64,000 nucleotides of DNA from assembly GCA_913060875.1 (NCBI GenBank), contig CAJXSL010000001.1, forward strand, positions 186,001 through 250,000, given 5' to 3'. Shown here piece by piece: positions 8,180 to 17,367 of the stretch; position 1 is the stretch's first letter, and each line of letters starts with the position of its first letter. Below the pieces are notes generated by a model, which saw only the letters and a program-made list of their open reading frames with translations, was not told the DNA's origin and searched no databases. A program made the position numbers and the translations under genes. The stretch comes from an uncultured Desulfobacteraceae bacterium. Lineage in GTDB: Bacteria > Desulfobacterota > Desulfobacteria > Desulfobacterales > UBA5852.

Positions 8180-8530
8180 ATGCTGCATCACATTGTCATG
8201 ATGAAATTCAAACCCGATACCCCCACGGAAGATATCGATCGTCTGGAAGAGATGCTCGATGCCCTGCCGGACAAGATGATCGAGATCCAGACCTACGAGT
8301 TCGGCCGCGACATCGTTCACTCGGACCGCTCCTATGATTTCGCTTTGGTGTCGGGGTTTGCCAACCTGGAAACCATGCAGCGTTACCAGACCCACCCCGA
8401 GCACCTGAAAGTGGTGGCCCTTCTCCGTACGATTTGCGACGATATCCGGGCCGTGGATTTCGACACCGAATATACGTTGCCGCAAGCCCTTGACGAAGCG
8501 GATCGCTTTGACGGGTTCAAGATGCCCTGA
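8180..8530 (+). CDS. Dabb (stress-responsive alpha/beta barrel) family protein
   Basis: This 116-residue protein begins MLHHIVMMKFKPDTPTEDID. The family pattern is a first strand with HIV.MKFK, a helix, a strand with YEFGRDI, the DFALVSGFANLETMQRYQTH core and a final HLKVVALL helix. Dabb proteins form dimeric ferredoxin-like barrels. Some are cyclases or oxygenases, and many have no known reaction. GGAG precedes the ATG. It ends the plus-strand group that starts with the aldo/keto reductase, so a role in the same carbohydrate or carboxylate breakdown is possible. Confidence 0.88.
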   Translation: MLHHIVMMKFKPDTPTEDIDRLEEMLDALPDKMIEIQTYEFGRDIVHSDRSYDFALVSGFANLETMQRYQTHPEHLKVVALLRTICDDIRAVDFDTEYTLPQALDEADRFDGFKMP

Positions 8531-8692
8531 CGTGAAAGGCGCTAGGGACGCTGGTTGCCCTTAATTTCAGCAACGGCCAGGTTCTTTGCCCTGTGGATCG
8601 GAATGCCGATCGGTGGCGTCCGGTTTCTGCATGGCAGGGGCAACGCCAAGCCATCAAGCGCTTTGACCGATGGGTTGCCGTATTCTAAGGGA

Positions 8693-10093
8693 TCACCCGG
8701 CAATACGTTTGCCAGGCTGCAAAGGGTCCGAAACGGTTTCGCCGCGTTGGCGGCGGGTGACGCCGCTGCGAATGGCCCTGTGGGCGGCGGCATCCAGTGG
8801 GTAGGCCACGGCCACGGCCAGGGCCACGATGTTGCACAGGCAGGGAACCAGCGCGTAGAGGATGCGCAGCGTCGTTACCACCTGTTCGGGCTGGTCGATG
8901 TTGGGCTCGTAGCCGACCCTGCCCAGGAAGGCCAGGGCCGCTCCCACCCCCACCGCGGCCGCCAGCTTTTTGGCAATGGACCAGATGCCGATGTAGAGGC
9001 CTTCCCGCCGTTGGCCGGTCAGCAGTTCATCATAGTCGATGACGTCCGCCTGGATGGCGGACGGCAGGGCCAGGGTTGCTCCGAACCCCAATCCGGAGCC
9101 TACCACCAGAATACCGTAAAGCCATTCATCGCCGGGCCCCAGGAAGAAGACCCCCATGAAGATGCCGGTGTTGATGGCCATGGATAGCAGCCAGGCGTTC
9201 TTTTTCCCATAGCGGCCGGCCAACTTGATCCAGGCCGGCAAAAAGAAAATGCCGGTGACGAAGTAGAGCATCAGGAAGAGATCGGCCCGCTGGGACTGCA
9301 GGACGTATTCCACATAGTAGAGAATGAGCGTGGCCGGCAGGTTGCTGCCCACGGCACTGATGGTATAGGCCGTCAACAGGATCAAAAAAGGGCGGTTTTC
9401 CCCGATGCTGCGCCAGCCTTGCAAGGTGGGCGCGGCGGCTGTCCGTTGTCCGCCGGCAGGGGTTTCACGGATGCGGTAGACGCACCAGGCGCAGGTGCCG
9501 ATCAGGAAGGGGGCGTAGCAGACAGCCAGCCAGAAGAATTTTCGGCGTTCACCCTCCTGGGAAGGGCCTGTGTCCAGGATCGCCCCGACCAGGGCCGGCG
9601 ATATGGCGGCCAGCAGGGTGCCGGCGATCAGAAGCCCGTCCCTTACGGCAAACAGGCTGGTGCGCTCGTCGTAGTCGAAGGTGAGTTCCGGTCCCAGCGA
9701 CTCATAGGGCACGGTGACCGCCGTCCAGCACAGGAACAGGGCGAAAATCCACACCCCGAACCACAGGGTGTGATTTTCGGCGGGATCGTCGGGAGGCGTA
9801 AACAACAGCAGCATGGTCAGCGCCACGCACACACCACCCGCCAGGATATAGGGCCGCCGGCGGCCGAGGGGGGTGCGGGTGCGGTCGGAAAGCACCCCGA
9901 TCAGGGGATCCGAGACCGCGTCGAAGAGACGCACGGCCAGAAGAATAATACCCATCATCGCGATATCGATGCCCACCACGTCGCTGTAGAACTTCGGGAT
10001 GTAGACATAGACGGGAATGCCCACCACGGCCAGGGCAAAGGCCGGCAGGCCGTAGGCCACTTTGTCCGACCAGATCATGCGGCTCGTTGTCAT
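8693..10093 (-). CDS. MFS transporter of the glycoside-pentoside-hexuronide (GPH) type
   Basis: This 466-residue protein has twelve predicted membrane segments. The N-terminus has FALAVVGIPVYVYIPKFY, and the first cytoplasmic loop reads DAVSDPLIGVLSDRTRTPLG, the GPH/MelB signature. GPH carriers usually import sugars with Na+ or H+. However, members next to cyclopropane-synthase and flavin amine-oxidase genes occur in clusters for unusual fatty acids, and this one is in such a cluster. It starts inside the stop of the chalcone-isomerase-like gene (4-base overlap), so the two are one transcript. The substrate is unknown. Confidence 0.9.
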   Translation of the reverse strand: MTTSRMIWSDKVAYGLPAFALAVVGIPVYVYIPKFYSDVVGIDIAMMGIILLAVRLFDAVSDPLIGVLSDRTRTPLGRRRPYILAGGVCVALTMLLLFTPPDDPAENHTLWFGVWIFALFLCWTAVTVPYESLGPELTFDYDERTSLFAVRDGLLIAGTLLAAISPALVGAILDTGPSQEGERRKFFWLAVCYAPFLIGTCAWCVYRIRETPAGGQRTAAAPTLQGWRSIGENRPFLILLTAYTISAVGSNLPATLILYYVEYVLQSQRADLFLMLYFVTGIFFLPAWIKLAGRYGKKNAWLLSMAINTGIFMGVFFLGPGDEWLYGILVVGSGLGFGATLALPSAIQADVIDYDELLTGQRREGLYIGIWSIAKKLAAAVGVGAALAFLGRVGYEPNIDQPEQVVTTLRILYALVPCLCNIVALAVAVAYPLDAAAHRAIRSGVTRRQRGETVSDPLQPGKRIAG

Positions 10094-10659
10094 CGAACCC
10101 CCAGCAGCGTGTCGCGAAAGTCTTCATCGATGGGCTCCGGCCCCAGCCAGATGGCAAACACGGCGGCGGCAAAATCGTCGCCGGGGATGCGGCCCAGCGG
10201 CTGGCCGTTCAAGGAAAGCTCGGTTCCGCGCTGCGGCAGATAGGTCAGGGCATAGCGATCACCGGGCTGGACGTCCCGGTAAAGGGCGTTGAAGGTCTTC
10301 AGGCGCTCCTGGATGGATGCCATGGCTTCGGGAGATACGTTGTCTCCTATTTTCTGGGTCGTGGCCTCGGCAAAATCGGCCGCACTGATGGCGTGGAAAT
10401 ATTGCAGCTCCAGGCGCCGCGGCGCCGATGCCAGGGCCTGGCTGGCATCATCCTGGGGTCGCATGTAAAGGGCCCCCACATAGGCTTTGATAAAGTACAT
10501 GTAGCGCAGCAGACCGACGCCACGCAGATGAAGCTGGGTGGCTGCAGCCTGGAAGGTCTTCTCGAAAGCAACCCCTTCGATGGCTACCGCCCCGAAGCCG
10601 GGGGGGGCTGTGCCAAGCAAGACCGCGGTAAGTATGATGACAGATATGAAAAGCTTCAT
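10090..10659 (-). CDS. exported chalcone-isomerase-like protein
   Basis: I use the ATG at 10659 (189 residues), after AAAGGA. The protein begins with a signal peptide (MKLFISVIILTAVLL...GFGAVA). The mature part contains GVAFEKTFQAAATQLHLRGV and GLLRYMYFIKAYVGALYM. These are the hallmarks of the bacterial chalcone-isomerase-like domain, which in plants and some bacteria binds fatty acids rather than isomerising flavonoids. A periplasmic fatty-acid or lipid-binding role fits the cluster. It is coupled to the MFS gene by a 4-base overlap. Confidence 0.85.
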   Translation of the reverse strand: MKLFISVIILTAVLLGTAPPGFGAVAIEGVAFEKTFQAAATQLHLRGVGLLRYMYFIKAYVGALYMRPQDDASQALASAPRRLELQYFHAISAADFAEATTQKIGDNVSPEAMASIQERLKTFNALYRDVQPGDRYALTYLPQRGTELSLNGQPLGRIPGDDFAAAVFAIWLGPEPIDEDFRDTLLGVR

Positions 10660-10920
10660 GGCTGTTATATCCTTTGGAATCATTGACGTTTCGCAAAGAT
10701 AAGGTCGCAAGCCTGTTTGACAAGTCGGATGGTTCGCGTTGGATTGCCCTCCCGGTCGGACGCTGGTATTGCGAAGGATGCGGGGATGCTTATTCTTTTT
10801 CATTCCATGCCATTTCTATCTCAGAGCGAAGCCGCCGGCTGATGCCGGTTTAAGCATTCATGAAAATAGCGCCTGTCGCGCTGGTCGCTTTTGGTATTTC
10901 GATGTCGACGCGAAGCGTCG
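10660..10920. other. intergenic region between divergent genes
   Basis: This is the divergent promoter region of the chalcone-isomerase-like gene and the SRPBCC-SDR gene. It contains no credible ORF. I see short inverted segments (GCCGGCTGATGCCGG) but no strong promoter boxes. Confidence 0.5.
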
Positions 10921-10957
10921 CCCTTTCAGCTTGACGCTTTGAGCTGGGCGCTTTTTT
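10921..10957 (+). repeat. 14-nt double repeat, copy 1 (family C)
   Basis: TTTCAGCTTGACGC is followed directly by TTTGAGCTGGGCGC and a T-run. Near-identical copies lie at 29435 and 50743. It sits 38 bases before the SRPBCC-SDR start. Confidence 0.65.
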
Positions 10958-10995
10958 ACTAGGGCTATTTTTTCCGAGCAACCGAGAGGACAGGG

Positions 10996-12390
10996 ATGCT
11001 GACCTTGCGAGAGACTATCGATGTGGCCTGCCCGGCCCAGGCCGCCTTCGACTACCTGGCGAATTTCACCAACATCCAGGCTTGGGATTCTAGTGTGCTG
11101 GCGGCCCGCCAGGTGACGGCGGGCGCGCCCCACATCGGAACCCGATTCCGGCTCACGCTCCAATTCGGCGGGCGCCCCGTGCCGATGGACTACCGGATCA
11201 CGGCCATGACACCGCCCCAGCGTCTGGTTCTGGCCGGCCGCGGTGAATCCTTTCGGGCGGAGGACCGGATTACCCTGGCCCCCCTGGCCACAGGCGTTCG
11301 CATCTACTATGAAGCCGATATCGAATTTACACGCCGATGGGGGCGGAAAATAGAACCCCTGCTAGCCCCCTTGCTGCGCCGCAGCGGGCGGCGGGCAATA
11401 CAAAACCTGAAGCAGCAGCTCTCCGGTGAAGGGCGTGTGCCGCGATTGACCCTGGCCACCCGCATGGCGGACCAGGCCATCCTTCCGGGTATCATCGGTT
11501 TTACCCGCCTGGGATACCGTTTTGGGAAAAACCGTTGGCCCCTTACGCCCAATTCCCTGCGCGGACGTACGGTTGTCCTGACCGGCGGGACGTCGGGTAT
11601 CGGCCGGGCTGCGGCTTTCCAACTGATCGCGCTGGGCGCCGAACTCATTCTGGTGGCCCGCGACAGGGCCAAGGCCGAGCAGGTGCAACGGTCCCTCTTG
11701 GCGGCAAGAGAAGATGCCAACGTTTCCATCGAGATCGCCGATCTCAGCTTGATGGCGGACATTCGTGCCCTGGCAAAGCGCATTGCCGCGTCCCATCCGG
11801 CGATAAACGTGCTGATCAACAATGCCGGCGCAATCTTCAACCCGCGTGAGGCCACTGCGGAGGGGATCGAAAAGACATTGGCCACCGATCTTCTGGGCCC
11901 CTTCCTGCTGACCCGTTTGCTCCTGCCGTGTTTGTCAGCGGGCCAAACGGCCCGCATCGTCAATGTCGCCTCGGGGGGCATGTATACCCGCGGGATCGAC
12001 CTGGAGAATCTCGACTCCGCCCAGGGGGCTTATAACGGTGCCGAGGCCTATGCCCGGGCCAAGCGGGGGCTGGTGATATTAACGGAGCTATGGGCGGCGG
12101 CACTGGCCGATAGCGGGATCAGCGTGCATGCCATGCATCCCGGATGGGTGGACACCCCCGGCCTCGAGCGGTCCCTGACCGCGTTCCACCAACGCCTGCG
12201 CCCCTGGCTGCGCACTCCCGAAGAGGGGGCCGACACGATTGTCTGGCTGGCGGCCTCGGCCGAAGCGGGACGCACATCCGGGCTCTTCTGGCGGGATCGT
12301 CTCCCGCGGGCCACCCATGTTTTTCCGGGAACGAAGTCGCCGTCCCGTGAACGAAAAGAATTGATGGCGCGTCTGGAACGGCTGGCCTGA
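10996..12390 (+). CDS. SRPBCC-SDR fusion protein (lipid-binding domain plus short-chain dehydrogenase)
   Basis: This 464-residue protein joins two domains. Residues 1-145 form an SRPBCC/polyketide-cyclase-like hydrophobic-pocket domain (LRETIDVACPAQAAFDYLAN...). Residues 190-445 form a classical SDR with the NAD(P) motif TGGTSGIGR, LINNAG, catalytic Ser in VASGG and Tyr/Lys in YARAK. SDR members occur in fatty-acid-modification clusters with cyclopropane synthase and flavin amine-oxidase genes; the fused lipid-binding domain suggests it presents a fatty acyl or phospholipid substrate. The ribosome site is GAGAGGACAGGG. It is divergent from the chalcone-isomerase/MFS pair and followed by the PP2C gene. 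Confidence 0.88.
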   Translation: MLTLRETIDVACPAQAAFDYLANFTNIQAWDSSVLAARQVTAGAPHIGTRFRLTLQFGGRPVPMDYRITAMTPPQRLVLAGRGESFRAEDRITLAPLATGVRIYYEADIEFTRRWGRKIEPLLAPLLRRSGRRAIQNLKQQLSGEGRVPRLTLATRMADQAILPGIIGFTRLGYRFGKNRWPLTPNSLRGRTVVLTGGTSGIGRAAAFQLIALGAELILVARDRAKAEQVQRSLLAAREDANVSIEIADLSLMADIRALAKRIAASHPAINVLINNAGAIFNPREATAEGIEKTLATDLLGPFLLTRLLLPCLSAGQTARIVNVASGGMYTRGIDLENLDSAQGAYNGAEAYARAKRGLVILTELWAAALADSGISVHAMHPGWVDTPGLERSLTAFHQRLRPWLRTPEEGADTIVWLAASAEAGRTSGLFWRDRLPRATHVFPGTKSPSRERKELMARLERLA

Positions 12391-12454
12391 TCCTGCGCGG
12401 TTGGCTGCGCGATGAGATAACCTCATGGGCTATGAAAGAGATTGACCAACTATT

Positions 12455-14026
12455 ATGAATTCCCCCCCGATACCCTCATCCTTGCGGCATAGGGACGCCG
12501 ATCCCATCGTTATAGCGGACCGCAACGGCGTGATCACCTATGTCAATCAACGGTTCTTGGAATGTTATGCCTGGTCGGCGGAGCTTGTCGGTGCCAGTCT
12601 GACCCGCATCATTCCGGCCCATTTCCACGATTCCCACAACATGGGGTTCTCGCGGTTTCTCGTGACCGGGCGTTCGCGCATCGCCGACCATCCCATGGAG
12701 GCCCCCGTGCGTCGGGGCGACGGCCGCCTGGCGCTTGCCGAGCACCTGATCGTGGTGGAGCAAATTCAGGGCGAGTGGGTGATCGGGGCCTGCCTGAAGC
12801 CGCTTCACCTTCATTCGACCCTGCCGGATTCCCACTTCTCCGGGGCGGCCGGCCCTGTTGCGGCCACTCTCGATGAAGTCCGCACCACCATGGGAAAGAT
12901 GGAGATTGCCCTCGGTGAAGTGGAGGACGCCATTGTCTGGACCGATCCGCACGGCATCGTCAACTGGTGCAACGCGGCCTTCGACCGTTTGACCCGGCGG
13001 CCCCACATGGACATCATCGGTGCGCGGATTACCGAAATACTTCCGCTGAAGCTGGAGGGGCGACCGGTTGAGCCGGACGAACATCCCCTGGCCCGCGCCC
13101 TAAGGAGTGACTGCCGCCATACCGAATATGAATTGGACCGACCCGGGCCGCCGGTGGTGCTGGAGATCAACGGCGCCCAGTTCCTGCTGACCGCGTCTGA
13201 GCGTGCCGTCATCCTGGCCATGCGTGATATGAGCGGGCGCAAGCAGATGGAGGCGTCCCTGCGGGCCTCCCGCAGGCGTATGGAAGACGAATTGAATGTC
13301 GCCCATGAGATCCAGATGAATCTCATGCCGCGCCGGTTCCCCGAAGGACCCGAATTCCGGCTACATGCCGCCATTCATCCGGCCCGTGAAGTGGGCGGCG
13401 ATTTCTATGACGTTTACTTCATCGATCCGGAACAGCTTTGCATCTGCGTCGGCGATGTGTCCGGCAAAGGGGTCCCGGCGGCCCTTTTCATGGCCCTGGC
13501 CAAGACACTCGTGCGCGATCGCGCTGAAGGCAGGATGGCCCTGGTCGACGTGATTCGCCAAGTCAATCGTACCATCAGCAATGACAATCCGTCACACATG
13601 TTTGTTTCCCTGTTTCTGGCTGTCCTGGACATCCCCACCGGCAAGCTGACCTATGTCAATGCCGGTCACAACCCGCCGTTGCTGCGTCGAATGGATGGCA
13701 CGCTGCAGAAGATGGACCGCCCCCATGGCCCTGTCCTGGGAGCATCGGAGCATTCCCGCTACGCCGACGCAAGCGTGATGCTGGGTGGCGGGGATATCGT
13801 CCTGCTTTACACCGACGGGTTGACCGAGGCCATGAATGCCAAAGGTGAGCTCTTTTCCGAAAAGCGCCTGACCCGCCTTGTGTCGGAACGGCCCCCTTCG
13901 CCCCACGACCTTACCCGGTCGCTGCTCCGGGCGGTCAATACGTTTCAAAACGGCACACCGCCCTCGGACGACATAACCCTCCTGGCGTTGGAATACCGCC
14001 GCTATCCTTTAGCCTACGACATCTAA
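12455..14026 (+). CDS. PAS-PAS-SpoIIE (PP2C) serine phosphatase
   Basis: This 523-residue cytosolic regulator has PAS domain one at about 12-125 (PIVIADRNGVITYVNQRF), PAS two at about 145-270 (AIVWTDPHGIVNWCNAAF), a short coiled linker, and a SpoIIE/RsbU phosphatase at about 300-520. The metal-binding motifs GGDFYD, CVGDVSGKG and LYTDGLTEA are present. Such phosphatases remove phosphate from anti-sigma antagonists of STAS type in response to signals sensed by the PAS domains. STAS-like proteins are encoded at 30289 and 60891. It lies inside the lipid cluster between the SDR fusion and the convergent DUF1365-CFAS gene and may control it. Confidence 0.92.
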   Translation: MNSPPIPSSLRHRDADPIVIADRNGVITYVNQRFLECYAWSAELVGASLTRIIPAHFHDSHNMGFSRFLVTGRSRIADHPMEAPVRRGDGRLALAEHLIVVEQIQGEWVIGACLKPLHLHSTLPDSHFSGAAGPVAATLDEVRTTMGKMEIALGEVEDAIVWTDPHGIVNWCNAAFDRLTRRPHMDIIGARITEILPLKLEGRPVEPDEHPLARALRSDCRHTEYELDRPGPPVVLEINGAQFLLTASERAVILAMRDMSGRKQMEASLRASRRRMEDELNVAHEIQMNLMPRRFPEGPEFRLHAAIHPAREVGGDFYDVYFIDPEQLCICVGDVSGKGVPAALFMALAKTLVRDRAEGRMALVDVIRQVNRTISNDNPSHMFVSLFLAVLDIPTGKLTYVNAGHNPPLLRRMDGTLQKMDRPHGPVLGASEHSRYADASVMLGGGDIVLLYTDGLTEAMNAKGELFSEKRLTRLVSERPPSPHDLTRSLLRAVNTFQNGTPPSDDITLLALEYRRYPLAYDI

Positions 14027-14029
14027 CCC

Positions 14030-14090
14030 GAACATGGCATGAAATTTTTCCTACACCAATGAACATCTCGAACGCGTTAAATATCCGGGT
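14030..14090. repeat. stop-codon-associated repeat (family D), between convergent genes
   Basis: It fills the gap between the PP2C stop and the DUF1365-CFAS stop. One arm (CCCGAACATGGCATGAAATT) follows the PP2C TAA and the other (CCCGGATATTTAACGCG on the minus strand) follows the CFAS TAA. It matches both ends of the long copy at 25437-25697 with the interior deleted. Confidence 0.65.
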
Positions 14091-16099
14091 TAACCCATTT
14101 GGGTCTTCTCAGATGGCAGGCGACAAAGATTGGCGTTGCCCTCGCGGGTGAGGACCAGCTGCAGGTCCCCCAGGATCCGTTCCCGGAACCCGGCCTCACA
14201 GCTCGACAGGTAGTACTCCCATTTGCGTCGGAACCGGCGATCGAAGCCCAGGGCCGCAACCTGGTCGCGGGCCGCCAGGAAACGGCGGCGCCATTCGGCC
14301 AGGGTGGGGGCGTAATGGTCGCCGATATTTTCGGCATGCTCCACCATGAGGCGGGAGTGTCGCGTCATGGTGCGGGTCAGGACGGTGAGGGACGGCAGCA
14401 ATCCGCCGGGGAAGATGTGTTTCTGAATCCAGTCGTGTTCCTTGCGATAGCGATCATAGCGCTGGTCGGGGATCGAGATGGTCTGGAGAACGGCGATGCC
14501 CCCGGGTTTGAGCAGACGTTCGAGGGTGCGGAAGAAAATACGGTAATAGGCGTGCCCCACGGCTTCCAGCATTTCGATGGACACGATTTTGTCGAACTGT
14601 CCGGTGATATGGCGGTAGTCTTGGAATTCGATGTTTATCCGATCGGTCAGACCGGCTTCCTGCACCCGGGTGCGGGCCTCTTGATACTGTTCGCGGGAGA
14701 CCGTGACGCCGGTGACCCGGCAGCCCGTCCGGCGCACGGCCTCGATGGCAAAGCCGCCCCACCCGCAGCCGATTTCCAATACGTGATCGTTGGCGCCAAG
14801 GCGTGCTTTGCGGATAATGGCGGCGAATTTGGTCTCCTGGGCTTCTTCCAGCGATGCGTCGGGCCGGGGATAGAGGGCGCAGGAATAGGCCATGGATTCA
14901 TCCAGAAAGGTCTGGAAAAAAGCGTTGGATAAGTCGTAATGCCGGTGGATGTTGCGCCGGCTTCCCCACAACGTGTTGCGCCGGGACAGGTGGCGCAGCC
15001 ATTCCACACCCCGGCTGACGAGCGTGCTCCGGAAACGGCCGTCATGGACCGTGTCGCGATTGCGGATGAAAAAGCGGACCACGGCCGTGGGGTCCTCGCT
15101 GTCCCACTCATCGTCCATAAACGCTTCCCCAAAGCCGATATCGCCGGCCAAAACGACCCGTGTGAAAAACCGATAGGCGTTGACCCGCAGCTCGACCGCA
15201 GGGGATGCGCCATCGCCGAAATCCCGTGCGGTTCCGTCGGGCAGGATCAGGCGCAGGCCCCCCCGGCGGGTGCGCCCCAGATAATTTTCCACCAGGGCCA
15301 TGCAGCGACGCTCCAGGGCGGTCGGGGGCAGGCGCTTGATGGTCATTCGGCTGAGCGGCACGGGTTTGGGGTGGTAGGTCAACCCGCGCCGGAACCGCAA
15401 CTTGAATGCTTCCCGGTAGATGCGGGGGATGGTCAGGTGCGGCATCACCGGGTGGCGCATCACGGTCTTGAAATGGTTGCAAGGGGTCAGGGGCCGTGGG
15501 TTACCCTTGAGACGGGCCTTCAAAAGGATCTGGTCGCCCTGATGAAGGTCGATGTGCACATCCAGTTCCCGCCGCACGTCGGCAAAAGAAAAATGGTAGC
15601 GTCCCTCCACCCTGTTGAAGGGGGAAACATGAAAGGCCTTTTCGGCTTCATAGCGGGCAGGGTAGGCGGGCGGCCCGCCGTTGGAAGGGGTCAGCACATA
15701 GACATGGCGTTCGCCGAAGGTATTGTTGACTTCGGCCACGTTGCCGAGCAGGTTCTCCCGGTGGTCATAGCAGTAGTAGAGGCTGACCGGATTGAAAACA
15801 TACCCCAGGTAGCGGCAGGCGGTTACCATGACGATGCGGTCGATGCGCTCCACCGGCAACTGCGTTCGGACGATGTCCAGAACTTTGTCACGGATCGGCC
15901 GTTCGCTGGTGTCCAGATAATCGCGATCCCAGAGGGAAACGGGGCGGCGCCGGTTATAGCCGAACAGCGGCAGCTGCCGGTCCAGTCGGCTCAGTTCGCC
16001 AAGATCAAGGGCATAGACATAGAGCGGATAAAGCAGGCGGTGATCCGTCGGGTGAAGACGACGGTGTTCCACATAGCCTTTGTAGAGCATGGACGTCAT
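14090..16099 (-). CDS. DUF1365-cyclopropane-fatty-acid-synthase fusion
   Basis: This 669-residue protein fuses DUF1365 (about 1-245, with GYVFNPVSLYYCYDH) to a SAM-dependent CFA synthase-type methyltransferase (about 260-660). The SAM motif VLEIGCGWGGFA, the active-site Cys in SMAYSCALY, SIEMLEAVGH and IQKHIFPGG are all present. Such enzymes transfer a methyl group to the double bond of membrane phospholipid acyl chains, giving cyclopropane, methyl-branched or furan-precursor chains. The two domains are usually separate neighbouring genes; here they are one polypeptide. It overlaps the flavoprotein gene by 4 bases (ATGA), so the two are made together. Confidence 0.93.
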   Translation of the reverse strand: MTSMLYKGYVEHRRLHPTDHRLLYPLYVYALDLGELSRLDRQLPLFGYNRRRPVSLWDRDYLDTSERPIRDKVLDIVRTQLPVERIDRIVMVTACRYLGYVFNPVSLYYCYDHRENLLGNVAEVNNTFGERHVYVLTPSNGGPPAYPARYEAEKAFHVSPFNRVEGRYHFSFADVRRELDVHIDLHQGDQILLKARLKGNPRPLTPCNHFKTVMRHPVMPHLTIPRIYREAFKLRFRRGLTYHPKPVPLSRMTIKRLPPTALERRCMALVENYLGRTRRGGLRLILPDGTARDFGDGASPAVELRVNAYRFFTRVVLAGDIGFGEAFMDDEWDSEDPTAVVRFFIRNRDTVHDGRFRSTLVSRGVEWLRHLSRRNTLWGSRRNIHRHYDLSNAFFQTFLDESMAYSCALYPRPDASLEEAQETKFAAIIRKARLGANDHVLEIGCGWGGFAIEAVRRTGCRVTGVTVSREQYQEARTRVQEAGLTDRINIEFQDYRHITGQFDKIVSIEMLEAVGHAYYRIFFRTLERLLKPGGIAVLQTISIPDQRYDRYRKEHDWIQKHIFPGGLLPSLTVLTRTMTRHSRLMVEHAENIGDHYAPTLAEWRRRFLAARDQVAALGFDRRFRRKWEYYLSSCEAGFRERILGDLQLVLTREGNANLCRLPSEKTQMG

Positions 16100-17367
16100 A
16101 GCGTGATCCCGAAAGCGTCGGCCACGCGGGTGGCTGACCGCACGGCGTCTTCATGAAAGCCGTATCCGAAATAACTGCCGCAGTAAGAGGTGCGGTTGCG
16201 GCCGTTGAGCTGGGCCAGCTGCGGCTGGGTGGCCAGACTGGCGAAGCTGAACATGGGGTGGGTATAATTCAGCCGGGTGACCACGTACCGATCTTCGATA
16301 TCACGGTTCGGATTCAAGGTGACGAAATAGGGGGACTGGGTTTCGAGCCGCTGGAGACGGTTCATGTGGTAGGTCAGGGTGACCGGCGCACGCGGGGAGG
16401 CCCCGATTTCCCGGGTGTAGTTCCAGGAAGCCCAGGCCCGCGGTTGGGACGGCATGAAACCCGGGTCCCTGTGCAATACGATGCGATTGTGGCTGTAGCG
16501 CCAGGGCTTCAGCAGGCGCTGTTCGTCTTCGGTCGGGTCGTCGAGCAGTTGCAGGGCCTCGTCGGCATGGGTGGCAATGACAACGTGATCCAGGTGGCGC
16601 TGGCGGCCGTTCGACATGCGCAGGGTGGCTCCATCCCGGTCCCGGCGAATGCCGGCGACGGCGGCATTGCAGACGATATCCCCCTGGAATTGGACCTTGA
16701 AAGCCTTGACATAGGCGTGGCTGCCTCCCCTGACGACGTACCACTGGGGCTGGTCGCGCACGGTGAGAAGCCCGTGATTGCTGAAGAAGCGGGCAAACGT
16801 TGCCATCGGGAAATCGGCGATATCGTCATCCGGCGATGACCAGATCGCCGCTGCCATGGGAATGATATATTGTTCGCGAAAGCGGCGGCTGAAGCCAAAG
16901 CGGTCCAGGAACCGGCCCAGGGTCAGCGTTTCCAAACGGCCGGCGGCCAACTCCCGGGAGGCCGTGCGGTTGAACCGCAGGATGCCCAGCAGCATGCGCA
17001 GAAAACCGGCATCGAGACAATTGATGCGTCGGGCAAACAGGCCGTTCAGGCTGTGACTGGCATACTGGAACCCCGAGGCTTCGCAGAAATAACTGAACGA
17101 CATGTCACTGGCCAGGATTGGAACCCTCAACTGCTCCAGGAGGCGGGTGAAGTTCGGATAGGTGCGGTCGTTGAGGACGATGAACCCCGTATCCACCGGT
17201 GTTCCGGCATCCGGGCCGTCCGGAATGACAATCGTATGGGTATGCCCCCCCACATAATCGTTTTTTTCATAGAGGGTGACCTTGTGGCGGCGCTGAAGAA
17301 GAAAAGCGGCGGTAATCCCGGCCACGCCGCCACCCACGACGGCAATGTTCAGAGGGGGACTCGTCAT
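16096..17367 (-). CDS. FAD-dependent amine-oxidase-like protein of the fatty-acid cluster
   Basis: I choose the ATG at 17367 (423 residues), which has GGAG about seven bases upstream; an earlier ATG at 17388 has none. The N-terminus is the FAD-binding Rossmann motif NIAVVGGGVAGITAAFLL followed by YEKNDYVGGHTHT. The protein belongs to the NAD/FAD-binding flavin amine-oxidase group that accompanies DUF1365 and CFA synthases and is thought to desaturate or otherwise oxidise phospholipid acyl chains. It is the first gene of a two-gene operon with the DUF1365-CFAS fusion. Whether it introduces a double bond before methylation or reduces one afterwards cannot be read from sequence. Confidence 0.9.
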   Translation of the reverse strand: MTSPPLNIAVVGGGVAGITAAFLLQRRHKVTLYEKNDYVGGHTHTIVIPDGPDAGTPVDTGFIVLNDRTYPNFTRLLEQLRVPILASDMSFSYFCEASGFQYASHSLNGLFARRINCLDAGFLRMLLGILRFNRTASRELAAGRLETLTLGRFLDRFGFSRRFREQYIIPMAAAIWSSPDDDIADFPMATFARFFSNHGLLTVRDQPQWYVVRGGSHAYVKAFKVQFQGDIVCNAAVAGIRRDRDGATLRMSNGRQRHLDHVVIATHADEALQLLDDPTEDEQRLLKPWRYSHNRIVLHRDPGFMPSQPRAWASWNYTREIGASPRAPVTLTYHMNRLQRLETQSPYFVTLNPNRDIEDRYVVTRLNYTHPMFSFASLATQPQLAQLNGRNRTSYCGSYFGYGFHEDAVRSATRVADAFGITL

